NCBI GenBank assembly: GCA_958436475.1
Contig: CAUBKG010000032.1
Coordinates: 1 to 23,591 of the forward strand
Reading direction: 5' to 3'
From: an uncultured Clostridia bacterium
Lineage (GTDB): Bacteria; Bacillota; Clostridia; Oscillospirales; Acutalibacteraceae
DNA length: 23,591 nucleotides
Below the pieces are notes generated by a model that saw nothing but the letters and a program-made list of their open reading frames with translations, had not been told where the DNA came from and ran no database searches. Of the stretch, positions 1 through 6,458 are shown in pieces; the stretch's first letter is position 1; every line of letters begins with the position of its first letter. A program made the translations under genes and the position numbers.

Positions 1-399
1 TTGGGCAATTATACCATTCACGCTCCGCGTTCATGGTATAATAACCCCACGGCGGTGCGGTGGAACGCACCGGAGCGGCGCTGCCGCTCTGGAAAATCAG
101 GGATTTTCCCCATGTGAACATTTTACCATCAAAAGGCGGCGCTGCGGCGCCGCGCGCGGCAAGGCCGCTTACAAACGCTGCGCGTTTGCTTTTGTGGTAT
201 AATAACCGCAAAGCGGTTATTATACCGGCTTTATGCCCCCACGCCGCGAAGCGGCGGGATGGGCAATTATACCATTCGTGCTTTGCACTCATGGTATAAT
301 AACCGCAAAGCGGTTATTATACCGGCTTTATGCCCCCACGCCACAGAGTGGCGGGTTGGGCAATTATACCATTCACGCTCCGCGTTCATGGTATAATAA
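1..399. repeat. Mosaic array of short hairpins (REP/MITE-like, non-coding)
   Basis: No credible gene lies here; the stretch is a chain of inverted repeats, most with 3-4 nt loops. From left to right the hairpins span 8-42, 53-72, 73-89, 91-109, 136-153, 156-168, 172-188, 196-226, 242-256, 266-300, 293-323, 339-353 and 363-397. The longest arms are the perfect 14-bp stem at 196-226 (repeated exactly at 293-323) and the 10-bp ATTATACCAT/ATGGTATAAT stems at 8-42, 266-300 and 363-397. Bases 1-44 and 356-399 are identical. The structure resembles a palindromic intergenic repeat family that spread by copying hairpin blocks. No transposase or terminal target duplication was seen, so calling it mobile is inference. 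The array starts at or before the window edge. Confidence 0.85.
196..388. repeat. Two tandem ~97-bp hairpin repeat units plus truncated third
   Basis: Unit 1 (196-292) and unit 2 (293-388) are near-identical direct repeats. A third unit starts at 389 but breaks off within about 10 bases. Each unit carries three hairpins in the same order: a perfect AT-rich stem with an AAA loop, a GC-rich stem (242-256 or 339-353), and the beginning of the ATTATACCAT stem that closes across the unit boundary. The units differ mainly in hairpin arms and loops, and the arm changes keep pairing. The 44-base block at 1-44 repeats the end of unit 2 and the start of unit 3 (356-399), so parts of at least one further unit are present. 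Confidence 0.85.
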
Positions 400-440
400 T
401 ATCGTGCGGAGCAACGGCGGGACCGATCGGAGGGATGCGT

Positions 441-947
441 ATGGAAAGATGGGATGTGCTCAACCGCAGCGGTGAAAAAACAGGCGAAACCCTGACGCGC
501 GGCGAGCAGCTCCAGGACGGGCAGTTTCATCTCGTGGTGCACGTATGGTTCTGGGACGGGCAGCGCCTCCTGATCCAAAAGCGGTCCCTTCGGTGCGAAG
601 TGATGCCGGGGGTATGGGCCTGCACCAGCGGCTCGGTCGTTTCGGGGGAAAGCAGCCGCAGTGCCGCCCTGCGCGAGGTGAAAGAGGAGCTGGGGATTTC
701 CCTTGCGGAAAATGATCTTCATTTCATCCGCCGGTTCCGCCGGAAAAATTCCTTTGTGGATTTATTTCTGGTGCATCGTTCCTTCGATTCTTCCCAGTGC
801 ACTCTGCAGGACGACGAGGTGGACGATATCCGATGGGTTTCCAAAGACACCCTCAAACATATGATTCTCGATTCAAAATTTCATAACTACGGGCAGGGGT
901 ATTTCCGTTATCTTTTCTTCTGCCTCAAAAATAACGCCAGCGTCTGA
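441..947 (+). CDS. NUDIX hydrolase (IPP-isomerase-like subgroup)
   Basis: A 168-residue NUDIX-fold enzyme expected to cleave a nucleoside-diphosphate-linked substrate in the cytoplasm. The exact substrate cannot be read from sequence. The Nudix box is complete at about residues 61-83 (GSVVSG, then E, then REVKEELGI), giving the metal-binding REVxEE glutamates. The N-terminal MERWDVLNRSGEKTGE pattern is typical of the proteins usually annotated as isopentenyl-diphosphate isomerase-like or YfcD-like NUDIX hydrolases. The start is set by GGAGG at 429-433, which is 7 nt before ATG 441. The ATG at 435 is too close to that site, and an upstream in-frame ATG at 330 lies inside the hairpin array. It stands alone on the plus strand and converges on hydE, sharing a terminator with it. 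Confidence 0.85.
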   Translation: MERWDVLNRSGEKTGETLTRGEQLQDGQFHLVVHVWFWDGQRLLIQKRSLRCEVMPGVWACTSGSVVSGESSRSAALREVKEELGISLAENDLHFIRRFRRKNSFVDLFLVHRSFDSSQCTLQDDEVDDIRWVSKDTLKHMILDSKFHNYGQGYFRYLFFCLKNNASV

Positions 948-981
948 ACCGGAGCTTTTCCGAATAACAGACACTGGCGTT
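933..981. terminator. Bidirectional terminator between NUDIX gene and hydE
   Basis: Arms 933-946 and 968-981 pair over 14 positions with a single non-Watson-Crick pair. A T-run follows on the plus strand (980-984), and a minus-strand T-run is formed by the A-run at 926-930. The odd pair (C941 with A973) is a C-A mismatch in plus-strand RNA but a G-U wobble in minus-strand RNA, so the stem is slightly better for the hydE transcript. The left arm includes the last bases of the NUDIX coding sequence and its stop codon. Confidence 0.85.
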
Positions 982-995
982 TTTGATAACGGTTT

Positions 996-2021
996 TCAGT
1001 TTTCCGGCGCATCCGGGCCCGCATAATCCCCGCGGGAAGCGTCTACCACAAAGCCCTCGCGTTCAAGCGCCGCCTTCAGCACCGCGTGGTATTCGGCCGC
1101 TTCGGACCCGGTGCATGCTTTATGGTCGTAAAGCATGTACTTTTTTCTTACCTCCTTGGGGCTCAGGTTCGGCATGATGACGTTGCCGCCGGCGCGAAGC
1201 CCCACAAAGCGGTTTTCCTCCCCCAGCGTTGCAAGCGCCGTGGTCACGGGCAGCAGGACGTCCGGCAGCAGAAGCCGGGTAAGCGCCAGCATACGGACGG
1301 TCTGCTCCGCCGAACCGGCGGGGCAGGATGCGAAGGGCGTATTCTGCGCGGGGAGAAACGGGCCGATGCCGACCATCTGCGGGCGGAAGCGGTAAAGGAA
1401 CCAAAGGTCCTCCGCGAGATTCTCCGGCGTTTGGCCGGGCGAGCCGACCATGAAGCCCGCGCCCGTCTGAAACCCCAGTTCTTTCAAATTCCTGAGGCAT
1501 TCCATGCGGCGGGAAAAGCTCATTTCAGGCGGGTGGAGCTTATGGTAATGCTCCCGGCCGGCCGTTTCATGGCGGAGCAGATACCGGTCTGCCCCGGCTT
1601 CCCGGAGGCGCTTGTACGATTCGCGGCTTCTTTCCCCCATAGAAAGCGTCACCGCCGAATCGGGGAACTGCGTTTTTATCTCCCGGACGAGGACGCAGAG
1701 GCGGTCATCGGTAAAATAAGGGTCCTCGCCCCCCTGCAGAACAAAGGTGCGGTATCCGATGCGGTGCCCTTCCGCACAGCACCGGATCACCTCTTCCCTC
1801 TCCAGGCGGTAACGGGAAACGGCGCGGCTGGAGCGGCGGATGCCGCAGTAATAGCAGTCGTTTTTGCAATAATTGGTAAGTTCGATGAGCCCGCGCAGAA
1901 ACACGCGGTTTCCAAACACCCGCCGGCGGACGGCAAACGCCTGATCCTTGATGCCGTTCCAGGCCGCATCGTCCGCGCGGGTGATCAGCTCATAGATTTG
2001 TTCCTTGGACCATTCCTGCAT
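996..2021 (-). CDS. hydE: [FeFe] hydrogenase H-cluster radical SAM maturase HydE
   Basis: Radical S-adenosylmethionine enzyme that takes part in building the dithiomethylamine-bridged 2Fe subcluster of [FeFe] hydrogenase. The 341-residue length fits the family. The radical SAM triad is C52-x3-C56-x2-C59 (CKNDCYYC), followed by the GGEDP segment expected for SAM binding and a biotin-synthase-like barrel (for example GAGFMVGSPGQT near the middle). The ATG at 2021 has an AAAGGAGA site just upstream. hydF lies 127 bp upstream on the same strand, which supports HydE over biotin synthase or PylB-like relatives. The gap to hydF contains only a perfect 6-bp GC hairpin at 2128-2142 without a T-tract. 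No hydG gene is present in the window. Confidence 0.92.
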   Translation of the reverse strand: MQEWSKEQIYELITRADDAAWNGIKDQAFAVRRRVFGNRVFLRGLIELTNYCKNDCYYCGIRRSSRAVSRYRLEREEVIRCCAEGHRIGYRTFVLQGGEDPYFTDDRLCVLVREIKTQFPDSAVTLSMGERSRESYKRLREAGADRYLLRHETAGREHYHKLHPPEMSFSRRMECLRNLKELGFQTGAGFMVGSPGQTPENLAEDLWFLYRFRPQMVGIGPFLPAQNTPFASCPAGSAEQTVRMLALTRLLLPDVLLPVTTALATLGEENRFVGLRAGGNVIMPNLSPKEVRKKYMLYDHKACTGSEAAEYHAVLKAALEREGFVVDASRGDYAGPDAPEN

Positions 2022-2148
2022 AGGCTTCTCCTTTGAGCATCGATTGGTAAAAACATTCGAGGGGCATTTGCATGGCGCGCTTTGCTTTCGTGAAAAAGAT
2101 GGCAGGGCAAGCTGCGCCGGCAGGCAGGCCGGACCCCGGCCATTGGCC

Positions 2149-3339
2149 TTACAGCCTCAGGATGCGGACGCTCCGGTCGAGGATGCCGGTGAGCTCGGCG
2201 AGCATCGTACCGTAGTTAGTAATGGCTACCCCCGCCTCCCGGCAGCGGCGGATGCGGTTCAGTACTTCCCTGCGGCTCTGCATACAGCCGCCGCACTGGA
2301 TGACCATACGGTAAACCGAGAGGTCCTCGGGAAAATCGTGCCCGGAAAAGAAGTCGAACGTAAGCTCTCTGCCCGTCCGCTTCCGGATGGCGGCGGGGAG
2401 CTTCACCCGGCCGATGTCCTCATGCGTCCGGTTGTGCGTGCACCCTTCGGTTACCGCGATCCGATCGCCGTCCTGCAGTGTACCGAGAGCTCGCGCCCCA
2501 GCCACATAGTCTTCTATCGAGCCCTTGAAGCGCCCGAATAGGATGGAAAACGAGGTTAAGGGGATTTCTTCCGGCACCCGTTCGCTCACATACCGGAAAG
2601 CCTGCGAATCGGTGACCACCAGCCGGACGGTTTTCGTGTTCCGCAGCGCCGCCTCCAGCTCCGTTTCCCGGCAGACCACCGCCTGCACGCCGTGGTCCAG
2701 GCAATCGCGGATGAGCTGCACCTGCGGCAGGATGAGGCGCCCCTTCGGCGCTTCCGAATCGATAGGGGTAACGAGGACTGCCGCGTCCCCCTCCTGAAGC
2801 AGGCCGCCGAGCAGCGTCTGCTCCTCTTCTCCTGCGCTCAGCAGCTCGCTGACCCGGCTTTTCAGCGCGAGGATGGAGGAAGCGTCTTTCTCCGAGACGA
2901 AGATGGCCTCCGGCTCGCTTTCGCGCAGGCTTTTTAAGGCTTCCGGCGGGCACAGGTCCGCCTTCGTGAGCACCAGAAGGCAGGGAACCTCCCAGCGGCG
3001 GAACAACGGCAGCGCCTCCTCGTATTCTCGCCTGGAAAAGGCAGCGGCCTCCGCGGCAAACAGGGCAAGGTCGGTGCGCTCGAGCATTTTTTCCGTGCGC
3101 TTTACGCGCGCCGCCCCGAGCGCTGTTTCATCCCCGAGCCCGGCGGTATCCACCAGCGCGATCGGGCCGTAGGGCAAAAGCTCCATGGCGCGGATGACCG
3201 GGTCGGTGGTGGTGCCCTTCTGTTCGGACACAATGGCGGCATCCTGCCCGAGAATCGCGTTGAAAAGGGTGGATTTTCCGGCGTTTGTTTTGCCGAAAAC
3301 GGCAACGTGTTTACGGTTTGCAAGCGGCGTCTGCGTCAT
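2149..3339 (-). CDS. hydF: [FeFe] hydrogenase maturation GTPase HydF
   Basis: Scaffold and carrier GTPase that receives the 2Fe subcluster made by HydE and HydG and delivers it to apo-hydrogenase. The 396-residue protein has an N-terminal G domain: P-loop GKTNAGKST at 16-24, the TTT segment near 43-45, DTAG at 64-67 and TKAD at 125-128. A middle dimerisation region follows, then a C-terminal Fe-S domain. The cluster motif in the family is CxH...HCxxC. Here C300-T-H302 and C349-GG-C352 are present, but the residue before C349 is Gln348 rather than the usual His. The gene overlaps the upstream TM1266-type gene by ATGA (3336-3339), indicating translational coupling. The assignment is firm; the effect of Gln348 is unknown. 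Confidence 0.95.
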   Translation of the reverse strand: MTQTPLANRKHVAVFGKTNAGKSTLFNAILGQDAAIVSEQKGTTTDPVIRAMELLPYGPIALVDTAGLGDETALGAARVKRTEKMLERTDLALFAAEAAAFSRREYEEALPLFRRWEVPCLLVLTKADLCPPEALKSLRESEPEAIFVSEKDASSILALKSRVSELLSAGEEEQTLLGGLLQEGDAAVLVTPIDSEAPKGRLILPQVQLIRDCLDHGVQAVVCRETELEAALRNTKTVRLVVTDSQAFRYVSERVPEEIPLTSFSILFGRFKGSIEDYVAGARALGTLQDGDRIAVTEGCTHNRTHEDIGRVKLPAAIRKRTGRELTFDFFSGHDFPEDLSVYRMVIQCGGCMQSRREVLNRIRRCREAGVAITNYGTMLAELTGILDRSVRILRL

Positions 3340-3602
3340 GCTTCTTTCTCCCCCACTGTTTTTTTCGAAACGGATGTTTTTACAGAGACGTTCGGAATTT
3401 TACCAAGCCGGCCGGTGAGGGCGTTGATTTCATCCAGCGTTCCCATAACGGTGATGCAGATGGCGGCAATCTCCCCATCCGCAAAGGGGATGCCCATCCT
3501 GCCCTGCACGATGGACTGATATTCCGATACGATCTCGTTGAACCGGCCCTGGCACCGGGCGGGCTCTTCCAGGATCGCACTGATAACGGCAATGCGTTTC
3601 AT
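3336..3602 (-). CDS. TM1266-family putative regulator of iron-only hydrogenase system
   Basis: An 88-residue protein of the family usually annotated as 'TM1266 family iron-only hydrogenase system putative regulator', which has a small ferredoxin/ACT-like alpha-beta fold. Family members sit next to hydE, hydF and hydG genes, but I know of no settled biochemical role. Supporting features are the start MKRIAVISAILEEP, the central YQSIVQGRMGIPF segment and the MGTLDEINALTGRLGKIPNV helix-strand. It is the first gene of the three-gene hydrogenase set. Its start at 3602 is preceded by a strong AGGAGGAGGG ribosome site (about 3604-3614), and its stop overlaps the hydF start. It has no DNA-binding motif that I can recognise. 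Confidence 0.85.
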   Translation of the reverse strand: MKRIAVISAILEEPARCQGRFNEIVSEYQSIVQGRMGIPFADGEIAAICITVMGTLDEINALTGRLGKIPNVSVKTSVSKKTVGEKEA

Positions 3603-3616
3603 AGCCCTCCTCCTTT

Positions 3617-3663
3617 ATAAAAACAAAAATCCCGCAGGCGGAACATATCGCTCCGCTGCGGGA
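3617..3663 (-). terminator. Terminator or attenuator hairpin in front of the hydrogenase-maturation genes
   Basis: On the minus strand, arms 3663-3652 and 3642-3630 pair almost completely (12 bp with one bulged base, 9-nt loop). They are followed by a T-rich run (about 3629-3617), which has the shape of an intrinsic terminator. It lies about 150 bp after the transketolase stop and abuts the ribosome site of the TM1266-type gene. There is no room for a promoter between the T-run and that ribosome site. Transcripts reaching the TM1266/hydF/hydE genes must therefore pass the hairpin. In 3664-3812 I see no good sigma-A promoter and no riboswitch class that I recognise. Confidence 0.7.
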
Positions 3664-3812
3664 AGAAAAACACGATGCCCAAAGGGATAGCACACCGATT
3701 GCATCCTCATCCTGCACGGAGCAGTACCGACTTTTCCGAAAGGGGATGGAACTTTTTATTGGGTTCGCCGTGCGGGAAAAGAACGGTCTCGCCCCGCCGG
3801 GAAAAATAAAGC

Positions 3813-4763
3813 TTATACCGATTTTTTCGCGACGGCCTGCCTTGCCTTTTCGGCGATGTTTTCCGCCGTGAGGCCGAACAGCCGGAGCAGCTCCCACGCA
3901 TTGCCGGAGCGGCCGAATTCATCGTTCACGCCGACGCGGGTGAGCGGGGCCGGATAATGCTCTGCAAGGCATTCCGCCACGGCGGAGCCGAGCCCGCCGA
4001 TGATGTTGTGCTCCTCTGCGGTCAATATGGTCCCGGTTTCCTTCGCCGCCCGGATGACCAGTTCTTCATCCAAAGGCTTGATGGTGGCCATGTTGATGAC
4101 GCGGGCATGGATGCCTTCGGAAGCGAGGATATCCGCCGCCTTGAGGGCTTCGTTCACCATGAGGCCGGTGGCGATGATGCCAATATCCGCACCGTCCCGC
4201 AGGGTAACGCCCTTGCCGATTTGGAAGGAATAGGTATCGTCGAAAATTACGGGAACCGCAAGGCGGCCGAACCGGAGGTAAACCGGGCCGTCCATTTTGG
4301 CGGCGGCATACACCGCTTGTTCCGCCTCGACGCTGTCTGCCGGGTTGATGATCACCATACCGGGGATGGTGCGCATCAGCGCGATATCCTCACAGCACTG
4401 GTGGCTGGCGCCGTCTTCCCCAACGGAGATGCCCGCATGGGTGGCGCCGATTTTCACGTTCAGGTGGGGGTAACCGATGGAATTGCGGATCTGCTCAAAC
4501 GCACGCCCCGCCGCAAACATGGCGAAGGAGCTGGCAAACACGGTTTTCCCGCAGGCCGCAAGACCCGCCGCAACGCCCATCATGTTGCCTTCCGCGATGC
4601 CGGCGTCAAAAAAACGGTCGGGATACGCCTTCTTGAACATGCCGGTTTTGGTGGCGGCGGCAAGGTCTGCATCCAGCACGACGATATCCGGGTTCTGAGC
4701 GCCGAGTTCCACAAGCGCCTTTCCATAGCCTTCCCGGGTGGCTTTCATAACTGTTTCTGCCAT
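3813..4763 (-). CDS. Transketolase, C-terminal subunit
   Basis: C-terminal half (316 residues) of a split transketolase. It carries the pyrimidine-binding and C-terminal domains that combine with the separate N-terminal subunit to move two-carbon units between pentose and hexose phosphates. Recognisable segments are DADLAAATKT, FDAGIAEGNMMGVAAGLA (the catalytic-Glu region), GATHAGISVGEDGASHQ and the C-terminal TAEEHNIIGGLGSAVAE. The ATG at 4763 is chosen because GGAGGGG lies just upstream across the end of the N-subunit gene. The open frame continues upstream to 4904 but would overlap that gene. The two halves are 1 nt apart. Split transketolases are common in Clostridia. Confidence 0.93.
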   Translation of the reverse strand: MAETVMKATREGYGKALVELGAQNPDIVVLDADLAAATKTGMFKKAYPDRFFDAGIAEGNMMGVAAGLAACGKTVFASSFAMFAAGRAFEQIRNSIGYPHLNVKIGATHAGISVGEDGASHQCCEDIALMRTIPGMVIINPADSVEAEQAVYAAAKMDGPVYLRFGRLAVPVIFDDTYSFQIGKGVTLRDGADIGIIATGLMVNEALKAADILASEGIHARVINMATIKPLDEELVIRAAKETGTILTAEEHNIIGGLGSAVAECLAEHYPAPLTRVGVNDEFGRSGNAWELLRLFGLTAENIAEKARQAVAKKSV

Positions 4764-4764
4764 A

Positions 4765-5610
4765 TTATTTCCCCTCCAGCATCTTGAGCTTTTCATCCAG
4801 TTCCGCAGCCGCAGCGCGATACTGCTCCTCATTCGGGGCGACGCCGTGCCAGCCGCACGCATTTTCCATGAAGGAAACGCCCTTGCCCTTAACGGTTGTG
4901 GCAACGATGACCGTGGGCTTACCTTTTATCGTATCCGCTTCAGCGAACGCACGGGCGATCGCATCGAAATCGTGGCCGTCGATCTCAATCACATGCCAGC
5001 CGAACGCCGCAAATTTTTCCGGGATCGGATAGGGTGAATTGACCTCGTCCAGCGTGCCGTCGATCTGGAGGTTGTTGTTATCCACCACGGCAACGAGGTT
5101 ATCGAGCTTTTTATGCGCGGCGAACATAGCCGCCTCCCATACCTGGCCCTCCTGGAGCTCGCCGTCTCCCAGCATCGTGAATACACGGTAGGTTTCCCCG
5201 GAGAGCTTTCCGCCGAGCGCCATACCGGACGCCGCCGAAATCCCCTGGCCGAGCGAGCCGGTGCTCATATCCACACCGGGGACCTTGCGCATATCCGGGT
5301 GCCCCTGCAGGATGGAATCGGGCTTACGGAGCGTTTTCATCTGCGCCATTGGGAAATAGCCGCGCGCTGCGAGCACGGAATAAAGCGCCGGTGCCGCATG
5401 GCCCTTTGAAAGCACAAAGCGGTCTCTGGACGGATCGCCCGGCTTCGCAGGGTCGATATTCATCACGTTAAAATACAGATATGTAAGGATATCCGCGGCG
5501 GAAAGCGAGCCGCCCGGATGCCCGGACTTCGCGTGATAAACGCCCTCGATGATTCCCCTGCGGACCTTGCAGGCGTTGATTTCCAGCTGCTTTTTTTCTG
5601 CCTGTTCCAT
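4765..5610 (-). CDS. Transketolase, N-terminal (thiamine diphosphate-binding) subunit
   Basis: N-terminal half (281 residues) of split transketolase, which binds the diphosphate of thiamine diphosphate. The cofactor motif is visible as GDGELQEG through VVDNN, about 30 residues apart. Early catalytic-site residues lie in KSGHPGGSLS and LSKGHAAPALY, and GSLGQGIS also matches the family. The ATG at 5610 has a GGGGGA ribosome site about 10 nt upstream. It lies 14 bp downstream of the HAD phosphatase gene and 1 nt before the C-subunit gene, so it is almost certainly co-transcribed with both. It works in the non-oxidative pentose phosphate pathway in the cytoplasm. Confidence 0.94.
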   Translation of the reverse strand: MEQAEKKQLEINACKVRRGIIEGVYHAKSGHPGGSLSAADILTYLYFNVMNIDPAKPGDPSRDRFVLSKGHAAPALYSVLAARGYFPMAQMKTLRKPDSILQGHPDMRKVPGVDMSTGSLGQGISAASGMALGGKLSGETYRVFTMLGDGELQEGQVWEAAMFAAHKKLDNLVAVVDNNNLQIDGTLDEVNSPYPIPEKFAAFGWHVIEIDGHDFDAIARAFAEADTIKGKPTVIVATTVKGKGVSFMENACGWHGVAPNEEQYRAAAAELDEKLKMLEGK

Positions 5611-5624
5611 GCAAACTGTTCCCC

Positions 5625-6446
5625 CTATTTTAAATTGACTTCATCACAGATATAGCCGATGAATTTTCCCACCGCACCTTCGTTGCAGTGGCAGGAAATA
5701 TAATCCGCGCCCTTTTTGAGATCGTCCGGCGCGTTGGCCGAAACGGCCGATACCCCGGCCGCCTGCAGCAATTCGATGTCGTTATAATAATCCCCGATTG
5801 CGTACGTTTTGTCAATGGATATCCCGCAAATATCCGCTAAAATTTTCAGGGCGTTCCCTTTATTTGCCGTTTTGTACAAAATTTCAAAATAAATCGGCGC
5901 AGTACTGACCGAATAGCTGTCAACAAGGTTGTATTTCCTCGTAAACTCCTGAAGCGGGAGGAGATTTTCCGGCGTATCCGCGAACAGAATCTTCATCCAA
6001 GGGCGGCCGGCAGCTTCTTCGAGCGTGCTCTCGATCACGGGCAGGCGCTCCACCTTGATGTGCTGCTCCACCTCACGGCTCCACCGCAGCACATGCAGGC
6101 GGCGGCCGATATATACCTCCGTGCCGATATGCGGAAACGCTTCCATCGCCGCTGCGAGATAATCGCGAATGGTGAGGGGCAGCGGCGCCTCATACAGCAT
6201 TTTTTCCTGCGCGTAATCATAAAGCCCCGCGCCGTTGAGCACGATGGCCGGGCAATTCGGATGGACGAGCTCGGCAAAATAGCGCGCCGATTCCACCGAA
6301 CGCCCGGTTGCGAGCGTGAACAGGCCGCCGTACTGTTTGAAGGATTCGATGCGCCGGCGGCTCAGCTCCGGTATGGTAAAATCCTCCGCAATCAGCGTGC
6401 CGTCGATATCGGAAACGAGCAAGCGCCCGTCTAACGGTTGTTCCAT
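5625..6446 (-). CDS. HAD-superfamily hydrolase, Cof/YidA-type phosphatase
   Basis: A 273-residue cytoplasmic phosphatase of the Cof subfamily (HAD IIB), likely acting on sugar phosphates or similar small phosphates. The substrate cannot be inferred. Motif I is DIDGT at 13-17 with D13 as the expected nucleophile. Motif II lies in LATGRS. The late Lys in KGNALKILADICGI and the acidic GDYYNDIELL motif are both present. A C2-type cap lies in between. The ATG at 6446 follows AAAGGAG (about 6453-6460), and the gene is separated from the upstream pseudouridine synthase gene by only 12 bp. Confidence 0.9.
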   Translation of the reverse strand: MEQPLDGRLLVSDIDGTLIAEDFTIPELSRRRIESFKQYGGLFTLATGRSVESARYFAELVHPNCPAIVLNGAGLYDYAQEKMLYEAPLPLTIRDYLAAAMEAFPHIGTEVYIGRRLHVLRWSREVEQHIKVERLPVIESTLEEAAGRPWMKILFADTPENLLPLQEFTRKYNLVDSYSVSTAPIYFEILYKTANKGNALKILADICGISIDKTYAIGDYYNDIELLQAAGVSAVSANAPDDLKKGADYISCHCNEGAVGKFIGYICDEVNLK

Positions 6447-6458
6447 AAGCTGCTCCTT

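Noticed and set aside
196..397. CRISPR array
   Set aside because: The repeats are directly adjacent hairpin units without unique spacers of constant length, and no cas gene is present.
60..440. Short plus-strand open frames inside the hairpin array
   Set aside because: Their translations only reflect the repeats, and they lack ribosome sites.
267..722. 151-codon minus-strand open frame across the hairpin array and the NUDIX gene
   Set aside because: Half lies in repeats and half opposite a genuine NUDIX gene; no start signal.
2022..2148. Possible 27-codon peptide in the hydF-hydE gap (ATG near 2079, minus)
   Set aside because: No ribosome site, and it runs into hydE out of frame; likely chance.
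3664..3812. Known riboswitch in front of the hydrogenase-maturation genes
   Set aside because: No match by eye to FMN, cobalamin, TPP, SAM, glycine, ZTP, guanidine, NiCo or c-di-GMP cores; only the terminator-like hairpin is supported.
3430..3897. Minus-strand frame covering the leader in front of the TM1266-type gene, a possible leader peptide
   Set aside because: It overlaps both neighbouring genes out of frame and has no ribosome site or conserved pattern.
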